A stretch of DNA of 64,000 nt from positions 1 through 64,000 of the forward strand of contig DASWII010000072.1 of the NCBI GenBank assembly GCA_036397755.1. The letters are read 5' to 3'. Shown here piece after piece: positions 15,901-25,309 of this stretch (position 1 is the stretch's first letter; each line of letters starts with the position of its first letter). Below the pieces are notes generated by a model, which saw only the letters and a program-made list of their open reading frames with translations, did no database searches and was not told the origin of the DNA. This DNA comes from CAMYLY01 sp036397755 (lineage in GTDB: Bacteria; Gemmatimonadota; Gemmatimonadetes; Gemmatimonadales; GWC2-71-9). Position numbers and translations under genes: made by a program.

Positions 15901-17310
15901 TCAGGTGCGCGCCGCGAACTCCGTGGCCAGCCGCTCGATTTGATCCACCACGGATGCGCGCGACGAACCGCCAGTCGACGCGCGCCGTTCGATGGAGGCT
16001 TCCCAACTCCCCAGACCCGCCACCGCGTCCGGTAACACCGGATGGAATGTGGTCAGCCGATCCGCCGGAAGCTCGGTCACCGCCACACCGACATCTTCCG
16101 CCGCCTGTACCGCCGCGCCCACGATGCCGTGCGCTTCCCTGAACGGGACACCCACCGCGACCAGCGCGTCGGCGAGATCCGTCGCGAACAGCGCAGGATT
16201 CAGCGCCGCCGCCATGCGGTCACCGTCCGGGGTCATGCCCTCGACCGCCCCCCGGAGCGCCGGGAGCAGCAGGGTCAGACGGTCCATCGCGCCGAACAGC
16301 ATGCGCTTGTCGTCCTGCAAATCCTTGCTGTACCCCGCCGGCAGGCCCTTGAGCAGCGCGAGCACTCCGCTCAAGTCGGCGGCGATCCCCGCGACCCCAC
16401 CCCGAGCCAGCTCCAGGACGTCGGGATTGCGCTTCTGCGGTAGGAGGCTCGACCCGGTACAGTACTCGTCGCTCAGACGGATGAACCCGAACTCGCTGGT
16501 GGAGTAGGTCAGCAGCTCTGCCGCGAGACGGGACAGATGCGTCGCGACCATGGCGCCGGCAAAGAGAAGGTCCGCCACGAAATCGCGATCGCCGGTCGCA
16601 TCGAGCGCGTTGGGGGCCAGCCGGTCGAACCCCAGCTGCTCCATCAAGCTCGTGCGATCGATGGCGAAGGCCGTCCCCGCCACCGCGCCGGACCCGAGCG
16701 GCAGCTCGGCAGCGCGGTGGCGAACGTCCGCCAGGCGGTCGCGGTCTCTGGCGAGCGGCCACGCGTGCGCCAGCAGCACGTAGCCCCACCGCACGGGCTG
16801 CGCAGGCTGCCCGTGGGTGTAGCCCGGGAGCACCAGATCGATGCCCGCGCGCGCCTGCTCGAGCAACGCGCGGCCGAGCGCCGCGACGTCGGCGGTCAGC
16901 GCGTCCACCGCCTCCATGACCCACAAACGAAGATCGGTCGCGACCTGATCGTTGCGCGACCGACCGGTGTTGAGCTTGCCGGCGACGGCCCCGACCTCCT
17001 CGTACAACAGGCGCTCCACCAGCGTGTGGACGTCCTCGTCCGCCGCCGCGTCGGCCGCGCCCACGGCCAAGCGCGCCGCCACGCGATCCAGCCCCTGCTC
17101 GAGAGCGTGGGCCTCGTGCGCGGTGAGCACCGTCGCGCCCCCCAACGCGGCCACCCACGCGCGTGCGGCGCGCACATCCTGCGGCCACAGGCGGATGTCC
17201 ACCGGGAGACTCCAATTCAGTCGCGCGGCGGCGCCCGCCGGCGATGCGGCGAAGCGCCCACCCCAGAGACTATGCGTGTTCGGCGGCCCGTCGCCCGCCG
17301 CAGCGCTCAC
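15901..17310 (-). CDS. argH: Argininosuccinate lyase
   Basis: 469 aa. Last step of arginine synthesis: argininosuccinate to arginine and fumarate. The fumarase/aspartase signature GSSLLPQKRNPD (from residue 286) carries the catalytic Ser loop. The N-terminal LWGGRF and TGRSRNDQVATDLRLW motifs are present, as are YTHGQPAQP and AHGIVGAAV. The start is the GTG at 17310, which overlaps the argG stop as GTGA and gives VSAAAGDGPPNTHSLWGGRF, matching the family. It is the third gene of an argR-argG-argH unit. Confidence 0.95.
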   Translation of the reverse strand: MSAAAGDGPPNTHSLWGGRFAASPAGAAARLNWSLPVDIRLWPQDVRAARAWVAALGGATVLTAHEAHALEQGLDRVAARLAVGAADAAADEDVHTLVERLLYEEVGAVAGKLNTGRSRNDQVATDLRLWVMEAVDALTADVAALGRALLEQARAGIDLVLPGYTHGQPAQPVRWGYVLLAHAWPLARDRDRLADVRHRAAELPLGSGAVAGTAFAIDRTSLMEQLGFDRLAPNALDATGDRDFVADLLFAGAMVATHLSRLAAELLTYSTSEFGFIRLSDEYCTGSSLLPQKRNPDVLELARGGVAGIAADLSGVLALLKGLPAGYSKDLQDDKRMLFGAMDRLTLLLPALRGAVEGMTPDGDRMAAALNPALFATDLADALVAVGVPFREAHGIVGAAVQAAEDVGVAVTELPADRLTTFHPVLPDAVAGLGSWEASIERRASTGGSSRASVVDQIERLATEFAART

Positions 17311-18527
17311 GCCACGTCCTCGAGGGTGGTTGCCCGGCGTGGCGGTTGGGGCCCTTGGAGCGACAGGCCGAACAGCTTGATGAAACCTGCCGCATCGTGC
17401 TGGTCGTAGTCCCCGCCAGCGCCGAACGACACGCGCGCACCGTCGTAGAGCGAATACGGGCTCGCGCGACCGATCACCGCCACGGTGCCCTTGAGCAGCC
17501 GCACCGTGACCGCGCCGGTCACCGGCCGTTGGGTCACGTCGACCAACGCGTCGATCGCTTCCCGTTCCGTCGTCCACCAGCGCCCCTCGTACACGAGGTC
17601 CGCGTAGCGCAACGCGATCGCATCCTTGAGCGCGAGCGTGCGGCGGTCGAGGGTCAGCTGCTCGAGTGCCTGGTGCGCGGCGCGGAGCACCGTGCCACCC
17701 GGCGTTTCGTAGACGCCGCGCGACTTCATGCCCACGACCCGATCCTCCACAATGTCCGCGCGCCCGACCCCGTGCGCACCGGCCAACTCGTTCAGGCGTT
17801 CCACCAACAGGACTGGTGTGAACGGCGTGCCGTCGAGCGACACCGGCACACCCTGCTCGAACCCGATCACCACGTCGTCGGGGTCGTCCGGGGCTTCGCG
17901 CGGATCGACGGTCAGGAGAAACAGGTCGCTGGGCGGCGCGAGGGCCGGGTCTTCGAGAATCCCACCTTCGTGCGAGCAATGCCACAGGTTGCGGTCCCGG
18001 GAATACGGCTGCTCGGCGGTGGCCGCCACCTGGATCCCCTTGCGCTCGACGTACGCCAACAGATCCTCGCGACCGCGGTACTGCCACTCCCGCCAGGGCG
18101 CGATCACGTCCAGGTCGGGCGCGAGCGCCCGGTACGTCAACTCGAAACGGATCTGGTCGTTCCCTTTACCCGTGCAGCCGTGTGCCAGCGCCGTCGCGCC
18201 CGCCGCCCGCGCGGCCCGCACCTGCCCGGCGGCCACCGGCGGGCGGGCCATCGCCGTTCCCAAGAGGTATGTCCGGGCGTACACCGCACCGGCCTTGAGC
18301 GTGGGAAACACATACCCCGTGACGAACTCTTCCCGGAGGTCCTCGACGACGCAGCCCACCGCGCCGGAAGCCTCCGCCTTGGCCTCGATGCCCTGGAGCT
18401 CGCGGCTCCCTTGACCGACGTCGGCGACATAGCACACCACGCGAGCGTCGTACCGCTCCCGGAGCCACGGAACGATGGCGGACGTATCCAGTCCGCCCGA
18501 GTAGGCCAGCGCGATGAGTGGGGGCAT
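17307..18527 (-). CDS. argG: Argininosuccinate synthase
   Basis: 406 aa. Joins citrulline and aspartate with ATP. AYSGGLDTS (8-16) is the PP-loop, and CTGKGNDQIRFE, APWREW and EGRWWTTEREA are family hallmarks. It follows argR on the same strand across a 78-bp gap that contains two ARG-box-like sites, the upstream one ending only about 20 bp before the start codon. Repression by ArgR when arginine is plentiful is the natural reading. No carbamoyltransferase or argB/C/D genes are in the window. Confidence 0.96.
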   Translation of the reverse strand: MPPLIALAYSGGLDTSAIVPWLRERYDARVVCYVADVGQGSRELQGIEAKAEASGAVGCVVEDLREEFVTGYVFPTLKAGAVYARTYLLGTAMARPPVAAGQVRAARAAGATALAHGCTGKGNDQIRFELTYRALAPDLDVIAPWREWQYRGREDLLAYVERKGIQVAATAEQPYSRDRNLWHCSHEGGILEDPALAPPSDLFLLTVDPREAPDDPDDVVIGFEQGVPVSLDGTPFTPVLLVERLNELAGAHGVGRADIVEDRVVGMKSRGVYETPGGTVLRAAHQALEQLTLDRRTLALKDAIALRYADLVYEGRWWTTEREAIDALVDVTQRPVTGAVTVRLLKGTVAVIGRASPYSLYDGARVSFGAGGDYDQHDAAGFIKLFGLSLQGPQPPRRATTLEDVA

Positions 18528-18546
18528 GGCGAGCTCTCTAGACTAA

Positions 18547-18572
18547 TGATTATGCGTGTGGGTGCATAATCA
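18547..18572 (-). promoter_or_regulatory. Double ARG box upstream of argG
   Basis: A perfect inverted repeat TGATTATGC-(8 nt)-GCATAATCA lies between argR and argG. The right half with its flank, TGCATAATCATACA, itself resembles the ARG box TGAATnnnnATTCA with two changes, and the left half mirrors it less well. ArgR hexamers bind pairs of such boxes, so this is the likely operator of argGH. Because argR is the upstream gene, an internal promoter here seems required. Confidence 0.75.
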
Positions 18573-18605
18573 TACACCGTCCCACCGGGACGTCAAGCGG
18601 CGGGA

Positions 18606-19058
18606 TCAGTCCTGTCCCGCCGCCGCGCGCAGGTGGCGCATCACCGCCCGGCGCGCGCGATCGGAGCGCACCACGAGCAGGATCGTGTCGTCACCGGCGA
18701 TCGTGCCCATCACCTCCGGAAACCGCTGCCGGTCGAGCGCCATGCCCACCGTATTGGCGCTTCCGGGCGTCGTGCGGATGACGACGAGGTTGCCCACCCC
18801 CTCAATGCTCAGCGCGAGCGCCGGCAGCAGTTGAGCCAACGCCGGCGACAGGGTGGCGCCGGGCGCCGCCGGGCGGTAGGACGATCCGCCCTCTGGATCG
18901 CTCACCTTCACGAGACCGAGTTGGCGGATGTCCCGGGACAACGTCGCCTGGGTCACCGTGAGCCCACGGCGTGCCAGCATCGCGCGCAGTTCCTCCTGAC
19001 TCGCGATCCGCTGCGTCTGTACGATGTCGAGAACCGCGGCTTGCCGACGCGTCTTCAT
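18606..19058 (-). CDS. argR: Arginine repressor
   Basis: 150 aa from ATG 19058, which has AAGGGG nine bases upstream and gives the canonical start (KTRRQAAVLDIVQ). A TTG at 19091 that overlaps the preceding stop as TTGA is the alternative. The N-terminal winged helix contains ATLSRDIRQLGLVKV. The C-terminal oligomerisation and arginine-binding domain contains GTIAGDDTILLVVRS, with the Asp pair that contacts arginine. It regulates the adjacent argGH genes through the boxes at 18547-18572. Confidence 0.94.
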   Translation of the reverse strand: MKTRRQAAVLDIVQTQRIASQEELRAMLARRGLTVTQATLSRDIRQLGLVKVSDPEGGSSYRPAAPGATLSPALAQLLPALALSIEGVGNLVVIRTTPGSANTVGMALDRQRFPEVMGTIAGDDTILLVVRSDRARRAVMRHLRAAAGQD

Positions 19059-19087
19059 GCGTGCCAACCCCTTGGTGCGGGCCCTGC

Positions 19088-20365
19088 TCAAGGATAGTCA
19101 CCCTGCGCCGAATACACACAGCGACCGGCCACAAACGTGGCGAGCACACCGCGCTCGCCACCCTCCAGGATCCGGTCGGCGAGCCCCGCCGCTGAGGTCT
19201 CTGACCCGATCGCGCACGCGACGACGTCCCCCCAAAACCCCGGATTCAGGAGTCCAATCCGGTCGCCCATGAGCGCGCCACCGCCCCACGCCACGAGATC
19301 GAGTGCCTCGACCGGGGACAAGCCGGCGAGCTCCGCCGCCGCTCGTGCCTCGGCCAGGATGTCCATCGTTTCCACGCTGGCAACCGAATCCGTGCCAAGC
19401 GCCACCGGCACTCCAGCGCGCAGGAGATCACCCAACGGCGCGACCCCATGGTTGTGTCGCGCGTTGGATCGCGGGCACGCGACCACGTGGGTGCCGGTCT
19501 CACGCAGGACGGTCACGTCCCGCGCCGTCAACTGTACGGCGTGAATCGCCCAGAAGTCGGGTCCGAGGACCCCGAGGCGGTGCAGTTGCGCCACGGGCGA
19601 CGCCGCCCGCGGCGGGATCGGCAGCCCCCGCCGCCGCCACAGCTCGGCGAAGGGCCCGATGCCCTCCACGACGAACTCCCATTCCGCCCGCGACTCGGCC
19701 ACATGCCCGGCGAGCCGCAGGCCGCGCCCGCGCGCCCAGCGAACCGCGCGGCGGTAGAGATCCGGACTCACCGAGTAGGGCGCGTGCGGTGACACGCCGA
19801 CCCGGATGCGGGGCGCGCCGGGCGCGGCCGCTGCCACGGCGCGGGCGAGATCCTCAGTCGCAGCGGCGGCGGCGTCCGCGCCCGGCGCGATCACCTCATG
19901 AAAGTAGACGCCCGCCCCTCCCAGCTCCTCGAGGGCTCGGAGCGAGCCACCCGAGGTCCCCGTATCCATGACATACGTGGCACCGCAACGCCACGCCTCG
20001 GTGAGCCCGGCGCGTGCCGCCCCCACAAAGCCAGCGGCGTCGACCGCCTCCTTGGCACGACGCACATGCTGGATCCATGCGAAGAAGTCGTCCTCCCCGA
20101 TCTGCCCGCGCAACCCATGCAGCTCGAGGTGGGTGTGGGCGTTCACGAATCCGGGCAGGAGCACGGCATCGGGAACGTGGACCACGCGCGCGCCCGGCGG
20201 CGCCGGCACGTCGGATTCGCGCCCCACCGCGGTTATGCGTCCCCACGAGTCGATGAGCACGGCACCGTCCCGGACCACCGCGCTCCGTGCCGGCCACACG
20301 ACATCGGCGCTCAGACGGAGCGGTCGCCCAATCTCGCCGGTGTCGTCGACGCTAGTGACCGCCAT
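19088..20365 (-). CDS. Amidohydrolase/deaminase of the chlorohydrolase family
   Basis: 425 aa. Metal ligands of the amidohydrolase barrel are visible: NAHTHLELHG (HxH), GHVAESRAE, a His in FWAIHAV and LGTDSVAS. The set HTHLEL, HVAES and LGTDS is that of the ATZ/TRZ deaminase group, which includes S-adenosylhomocysteine and aminofutalosine deaminases. An aminofutalosine role in menaquinone synthesis is possible, but no other mqn gene is near, so the substrate is left open. The start at ATG 20365 overlaps the PBP1A gene by 14 bp. The gene ends at the argR start region. Confidence 0.8.
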   Translation of the reverse strand: MAVTSVDDTGEIGRPLRLSADVVWPARSAVVRDGAVLIDSWGRITAVGRESDVPAPPGARVVHVPDAVLLPGFVNAHTHLELHGLRGQIGEDDFFAWIQHVRRAKEAVDAAGFVGAARAGLTEAWRCGATYVMDTGTSGGSLRALEELGGAGVYFHEVIAPGADAAAAATEDLARAVAAAAPGAPRIRVGVSPHAPYSVSPDLYRRAVRWARGRGLRLAGHVAESRAEWEFVVEGIGPFAELWRRRGLPIPPRAASPVAQLHRLGVLGPDFWAIHAVQLTARDVTVLRETGTHVVACPRSNARHNHGVAPLGDLLRAGVPVALGTDSVASVETMDILAEARAAAELAGLSPVEALDLVAWGGGALMGDRIGLLNPGFWGDVVACAIGSETSAAGLADRILEGGERGVLATFVAGRCVYSAQGDYP

Positions 20366-22544
20366 GACCGCCGGGCGCGGGCGTGCCCGACGCGTCCGAC
20401 ACGCCGCGGCCGAAACGGTCGTGGATGGGACACACCTCCGTGGGTTCCGAGCCGGGCAGGAACCACTCCCAGTAACGAACATCCCGGGGGCAGAGCGGGT
20501 GGGCCAGATAGCCCGTGGTGTTGTCGATCTCGCGCGCGATGAGGCGGTCCGGACGTGGCCATGGCGCGGGAGACGCGCGGTGTTCGTACACCTCGCGCAT
20601 GTACGCCGACCACGCCGGTGCGGCGAGCAGTCCGCCCTGAGCATTGGCTTTGATTTTGCGCGGCTGATCGAGCCCAATCCACACAGCGGTCACCATTTCG
20701 GGGGTGAATCCTAAGAACCACACATCGGTGCCATCGTTGGTCGTGCCGGTCTTACCCCCGGCCGGCGGCCGAAACCCCCCGCGCACGCGCACGGCCGCGG
20801 TCGCGGTCCCCCCATCGATCACGTTCTGCAACATCGACGTCACGAACCACATGTGTTCCGGGTCCATGATCTGCGTCCGGCGGACTTGCGGCTCCCACAC
20901 GATGTTGCCCCGGGCATCCTCGACGCGGAGAATGCCGATCGGCGCCGCCTGCCAACCCACCGTCGCGAATGCCGTGTAGGCCGACGCCATTTCCATGGGG
21001 ATGACGGATGCGGCGCCGATAAACAGCGAAGGGAACCGCGGCAGTGGGGTCGAGAAACCGAAGCGTGCCGCCTCACCCACCACCGCCTGGACACCGATCT
21101 CGAGCCCCAGACGAATCGCCACGAGGTTGCGGGACAGCGCGAGCCCCCGGCGCATGGTCATCGGCCCGTAGAACCGATCGTCGAAGTTCTGCGGCTCCCA
21201 CGGCATCGTGTCGTTCTGCATGATGCTGATGGGGGCGTCGTCGATCATGTAGCCGGGAGTCCGTCCAGCGCGGATGGCGGCGGTGAATACGAACGGCTTG
21301 AACGTGGAGCCTGACTGGCGCTCGGCCTGAGTCGCGCGATTGAACTCCGAATGGCGGAAATCGCGCCCGCCCACCATGGCCCGGACGTAGCCGGAATCCG
21401 CGTCTAGGGTGATCACCGCACCCTGGAGATACGGCGTTTGCGTGAGCTTGGCCCCTTCACTCCCGGCGCTCTTCAGGTACTCGTCGTAGCTCCGGTGGCG
21501 ATACCGGCCGAACTCTCCGTTCTCGATGCGCTCGAGCTGTTCGGCCAGCGCCCGCTCGGCCGCGAGCTGCATATCGATGTCCAGCGTGGTGTACACCCGA
21601 TAGCCACGTTCATACAGCGCGTTGCCGAAACGCGCATAGAGCTGCTGGCGCACCCACTCCACGAAGTAGGGTGCAACATCACTGAAGCTCTCGCGCGTGC
21701 TGAGCTCCACCGGATACGCCTTCCAGATCTCCGCCTCGTCGGGGGTGAGGTAGCCTTGATTGCGCATCAAGTTCAGTACGAGGTTGCGACGCCGAAGGGC
21801 ATTGTCGGGATACCGCCGTGGGTCGTAGGTGCCAGGAACGTTCGCGATCGCCGCCAGCAAGGCGGCTTCGGCCACGTTGAGCGCTCGCGCTGACTTCCCG
21901 AAGTATCGCTGGGCGCCAGCATCCACCCCGTACGCGCTGCCGCCGAGATAGATCTGGTTCAAGTAGAGCTCGAGGATTTTGTCCTTGCCATAGGTCCGTT
22001 CGATCTCCAACGCGACCTGGATTTCCCGCAGCTTTCGCCGAGGGGTCTTCGTGGTGGGGAGCTTGTCGGGGAACACGTTGCGCGCCAACTGCATGGTGAT
22101 GGTCGAGAAGCCCTCGACGTAGTCCAGCGCGAGCAAGACGGCCTTTGCAGCTCCCAAGGCACGGACGAAGTCGATGCCCGAGTGCTGGTAAAACCGCTTG
22201 TCCTCGACGGCCACGAAGGCCGCCCGCACGGTCGGGTCGATCTCGTCGAAGCGCAGCACGGTGCGATGTTCGACGCCGACCTCGCGGATGAGCCGCCCGT
22301 CCGCGGCATAGACCTTCAGCGCTTGGGTCGGACGATACGACTCGAGGACGCCGATCGACGGGCACGCGGCCCCGGCGCACGCGCGGGTCCATGAGCCGAT
22401 GGCGCCGCCAGCGGCCAGTCCCACGCCCCCGATCAGGGCGACGATGGCGCGGCGACCCCATTTCGCATTCCACGCGGCGCGCCAGAGTGGGCCGAACTCC
22501 CATTGGGCGCGCCGCCGCCGTCGTGCGGTCTCTCCTCCGATCAT
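20352..22544 (-). CDS. Penicillin-binding protein 1A, bifunctional transglycosylase-transpeptidase
   Basis: 730 aa from ATG 22544. One membrane helix lies at about 33-51. The GT51 transglycosylase domain shows EDKRFYQHSG (114-123) with the catalytic Glu. The transpeptidase domain shows SGSTFKP (Ser413, Lys416), SRN (471-473) and KTGTT (598-602). It polymerises and cross-links peptidoglycan at the inner membrane. The C-terminus after the transpeptidase domain is short, ending Gly/His rich. No strong ribosome-binding sequence is visible. It diverges from tyrS across about 104 bp, which must hold both promoters. Confidence 0.93.
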   Translation of the reverse strand: MIGGETARRRRRAQWEFGPLWRAAWNAKWGRRAIVALIGGVGLAAGGAIGSWTRACAGAACPSIGVLESYRPTQALKVYAADGRLIREVGVEHRTVLRFDEIDPTVRAAFVAVEDKRFYQHSGIDFVRALGAAKAVLLALDYVEGFSTITMQLARNVFPDKLPTTKTPRRKLREIQVALEIERTYGKDKILELYLNQIYLGGSAYGVDAGAQRYFGKSARALNVAEAALLAAIANVPGTYDPRRYPDNALRRRNLVLNLMRNQGYLTPDEAEIWKAYPVELSTRESFSDVAPYFVEWVRQQLYARFGNALYERGYRVYTTLDIDMQLAAERALAEQLERIENGEFGRYRHRSYDEYLKSAGSEGAKLTQTPYLQGAVITLDADSGYVRAMVGGRDFRHSEFNRATQAERQSGSTFKPFVFTAAIRAGRTPGYMIDDAPISIMQNDTMPWEPQNFDDRFYGPMTMRRGLALSRNLVAIRLGLEIGVQAVVGEAARFGFSTPLPRFPSLFIGAASVIPMEMASAYTAFATVGWQAAPIGILRVEDARGNIVWEPQVRRTQIMDPEHMWFVTSMLQNVIDGGTATAAVRVRGGFRPPAGGKTGTTNDGTDVWFLGFTPEMVTAVWIGLDQPRKIKANAQGGLLAAPAWSAYMREVYEHRASPAPWPRPDRLIAREIDNTTGYLAHPLCPRDVRYWEWFLPGSEPTEVCPIHDRFGRGVSDASGTPAPGGHGGH

Positions 22545-22648
22545 GGTCGAAACGTAGTGGTGCCCCGGAACGCTTGCCACTATCCAACGTCTCCGGTAAC
22601 GTTCGCGCGCGAACACGCGCCCGACCACCGCGGGAACTCACCCTGAAC

Positions 22649-23911
22649 ATGACCGACACCTACCTGACCGAACTCCACTGGCGCGGATTGATCCAGGATC
22701 AGACGCCGCAGCTCGCCGAGCGGCTGCGGGCGGGCCCGCTGACCGGATACGCTGGGTTCGATCCCACGGCGCCGAGCCTCCAGCTGGGTAACGTCGTGCC
22801 GATCATGTTGCTGGCGCATCTGCAGCGCGCGGGTGGCAAACCGTTGGTGGTGCTCGGGGGCGGCACCGGCCTGATCGGCGATCCGAGCGGCAAACGCGGC
22901 GAGCGCCTGCTGCTGGATCCCGCCACCGTGGAAGAGAATGTCGGTCGGCAACGCGGGCAATTCGAGCGGTTTCTGGAGTTCGGCTCGGGGCGCCATGACG
23001 CCGAGATGCTCGACAACGCGTCGTGGCTGTTGCCGGTGGACCTCGTGGGGTTCATGCGCGACATCGGCAAGCACTTTACGATCTCGCTGATGCTCCAGAA
23101 GGAGTCCATCAAACGCCGGATGGACGAAGGGATCTCGTACACCGAGTTCTCCTACCTGCTCCTCCAGGCGTACGACTTCCTCCACTTGTATCGCGCGCGC
23201 GGATGCGAGCTGCAGGTCGGGGGGTCCGATCAGTGGGGGAATATCACCGCCGGGATCGACCTGATCCGCCGGGTGGCCGCCGCCGAGGTGCATGGCCTGT
23301 CGGCGCCGCTCGTCACGACCGCGACGGGCACGAAGTTCGGCAAGACCGAACAGGGCACGGTGTGGCTCGACCCCGACCGAACATCACCCTACCAGTTTTA
23401 CCAGTTCTGGATCAACCAGGACGACGGGGACGTCGCGGCGTTTCTCCGCATGTTCACGTTCAAGTCGCGGGATACGATCGACGACCTGCTTGCCCGACAC
23501 GAGGGCGACAGGGGCGCGCGCTTGCCTCATCGCGCGCTCGCGCTCGATGTGACCGAGCGCGTGCACGGCGCTGGCGCCGCACGGAGCGCGGAGCAAGCCT
23601 CGCGGGTGCTCTTTGGCGAACTGGATCCTACTGGCGCGGATGCGGCCACGTGGGAGTTGCTGGCAGGCGAGATCCCGTGCCGTCGACTCGACCTTTCGGC
23701 CCCGCTGAGCGCGGTGGATCTCGTGGTGCGGGCGGAGCTGGCGTCCTCCAACGGCGAAGCGCGGCGGCTCCTGGCGCAGCGGGGGATTGCCCGCAACGGT
23801 GTGGCGCTGGATGCCGCCGACCTCACCGACCGCAGCCACCTGCTCGCGGGTCGTTATGTCTGGTTACGTCGCGGCAAGAAGACCGACGCGCTCCTTACGG
23901 TGGACGGATAG
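22649..23911 (+). CDS. tyrS: Tyrosyl-tRNA synthetase
   Basis: 420 aa. Class I synthetase of the bacterial TyrRS type: GYAGFDPTAPSL (33-44), GGGTGLIGDPSGK (70-82), QVGGSDQWGNI (189-199) and KFGKT (229-233, KMSKS equivalent), then an S4 RNA-binding domain at the C-terminus (SSNGEARRLLAQRGIARNG). The HIGH motif reads QLGN at 45-48, so the first His, which helps bind the ATP phosphates, is Gln. All other landmarks look intact. The start at ATG 22649 fits the family N-terminus. Confidence 0.95.
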   Translation: MTDTYLTELHWRGLIQDQTPQLAERLRAGPLTGYAGFDPTAPSLQLGNVVPIMLLAHLQRAGGKPLVVLGGGTGLIGDPSGKRGERLLLDPATVEENVGRQRGQFERFLEFGSGRHDAEMLDNASWLLPVDLVGFMRDIGKHFTISLMLQKESIKRRMDEGISYTEFSYLLLQAYDFLHLYRARGCELQVGGSDQWGNITAGIDLIRRVAAAEVHGLSAPLVTTATGTKFGKTEQGTVWLDPDRTSPYQFYQFWINQDDGDVAAFLRMFTFKSRDTIDDLLARHEGDRGARLPHRALALDVTERVHGAGAARSAEQASRVLFGELDPTGADAATWELLAGEIPCRRLDLSAPLSAVDLVVRAELASSNGEARRLLAQRGIARNGVALDAADLTDRSHLLAGRYVWLRRGKKTDALLTVDG

Positions 23912-23913
23912 CC

Positions 23914-24330
23914 CTACAGCTCGCGCCTGATCCGCGCCGCCATCTCGTCCAGTTCCGTGCGCGACGCCTTGCGCGGGTAGGATTTGGGGAATCGCAGTCC
24001 GAACGCGTCGCCCGCGAATCGCGGCAGCACGTGCAGATGAAGGTGAAACACCTCCTGTCCCGCTGCGGCGCCGCTCGCCGTCCACACATTGAACCCGTCT
24101 CCCGCGACGGCTCGGACCGCGCCCGGCCCCACGCGGCCCGCCAGTGCAAAGAGGTACCCGGCGAGTTCGGCCGGACAGGTCGCGAGGTCACGCACGTGCT
24201 GCCGCGGCACCAGCAGGACATGACCGGGATGCACCGGGAAGAGATCGAGGAACGCCACGGCCCGTTCATCCTCAAACACTCGGCTGGCCGCCGCCCCCGC
24301 GACGATCTCACAGAACGCGCACTCGTCCAC
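23914..24330 (-). CDS. HIT family nucleotide-binding protein
   Basis: 138 aa. The histidine triad HLHLHVLPR (96-104) and the FPVHPGHVLLVPRQH segment identify a HIT hydrolase, likely acting on nucleoside phosphoramidates or dinucleoside polyphosphates. CAFC (4-7) matches the zinc-type branch. It is convergent with tyrS, with only two bases between the stop codons. Confidence 0.92.
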   Translation of the reverse strand: MDECAFCEIVAGAAASRVFEDERAVAFLDLFPVHPGHVLLVPRQHVRDLATCPAELAGYLFALAGRVGPGAVRAVAGDGFNVWTASGAAAGQEVFHLHLHVLPRFAGDAFGLRFPKSYPRKASRTELDEMAARIRREL

Positions 24331-24413
24331 GACACCTCCTCACGCGCCAGGCCGCTTCCTCCCCGTCTCCCCCAGCATAATTTGTGCGGGGGGACTCCGT
24401 GAAGGGAACTCAC

Positions 24414-25304
24414 ATGTTGCGCGATCGTCGATACACCCTGGTGTTGGGCGGTGGCGGCATCAAGGGGCTCGCCCACATCGGCGTGCTCCGGGCCATCGAG
24501 GACGTCGGGGCCGCGCCGCAGGAGATCGTCGGGTCCAGCATCGGCGCCCTGGTGGGCGCGGCGTGGTGCGCCGGCATTTCGGCCCCCGAGATGGACGAGC
24601 TGGCCCTGCAGGTCACCCGCCGAGACCTCTTCCGCGTCGCCCATCGCACGATGGCGACCCAACGCATGCGTGCACCCGGACTGTATCGCCGGGAGCCGCT
24701 GCGCGAATTCATCGGCGGACTGCTGGGGGACGTCACGTTCGCCGAACTCCGGGTTCCGCTTCGGGTCAACACGGTGGACCTCAACACCGGCGAACAGGTG
24801 CTGTGGGGATCTGCGGGGTTCGACGACGTGCCGGTGGCGGACGCGGTGTACGCCTCCTGCGCGCTACCGGGATACCTGCCCCCGCAGCCGCTTCGGCAGC
24901 ACCATTTCGCCGACGGGGCGTCGATCTCCAATCTCCCCATCGAGTGCGCGACGCACTGGGACCGCGACCTCATCGTCGCCGTGGACGTGGGGCAGTTCAT
25001 CCCGCACAAGGAAGACATGGCACGCGTCGGATTCGCCGCCCTCTACGCCCGCGCGATCGAGATCGCGATGGGGACGAGGCGGGATGTCTCACTGCGCCAC
25101 TGGTCGCGCCCGCCGTTGCTGCTCCTCAGCCCTCGTATCGAGCATCTGGGACTGTTCTCGTTCGATCACAACGCCTACCTGATTCGTGAAGGACGCCTGG
25201 TGGCCGAGGGCGCCTTCGCCACCCCGGAAGCCCTGCCCCACCCCGACGCGTCAGGGGTGATTCGTTATCGCCTCCCGGACGGCGTGACCGCCGCGCTCGC
25301 GTAA
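24414..25304 (+). CDS. Patatin-like phospholipase (RssA type)
   Basis: 296 aa. Oxyanion loop GGGGIKG (12-18), nucleophile elbow GSSIG (Ser42) and the second dyad member in FADGAS (Asp167) are all present. This is a cytosolic serine acyl hydrolase of the RssA/YchK branch. ATG 24414 is chosen because AAGGGA lies seven bases upstream; a GTG at 24384 is an alternative. Substrate unknown. It is convergent with the ABC exporter, five bases apart. Confidence 0.9.
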   Translation: MLRDRRYTLVLGGGGIKGLAHIGVLRAIEDVGAAPQEIVGSSIGALVGAAWCAGISAPEMDELALQVTRRDLFRVAHRTMATQRMRAPGLYRREPLREFIGGLLGDVTFAELRVPLRVNTVDLNTGEQVLWGSAGFDDVPVADAVYASCALPGYLPPQPLRQHHFADGASISNLPIECATHWDRDLIVAVDVGQFIPHKEDMARVGFAALYARAIEIAMGTRRDVSLRHWSRPPLLLLSPRIEHLGLFSFDHNAYLIREGRLVAEGAFATPEALPHPDASGVIRYRLPDGVTAALA

Positions 25305-25309
25305 GGCGC

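Noticed and set aside
15697..16035. Open frame on the plus strand over the argH 3' end
   Set aside because: It is antisense to well-conserved argH codons, has no family resemblance and no ribosome-binding sequence.
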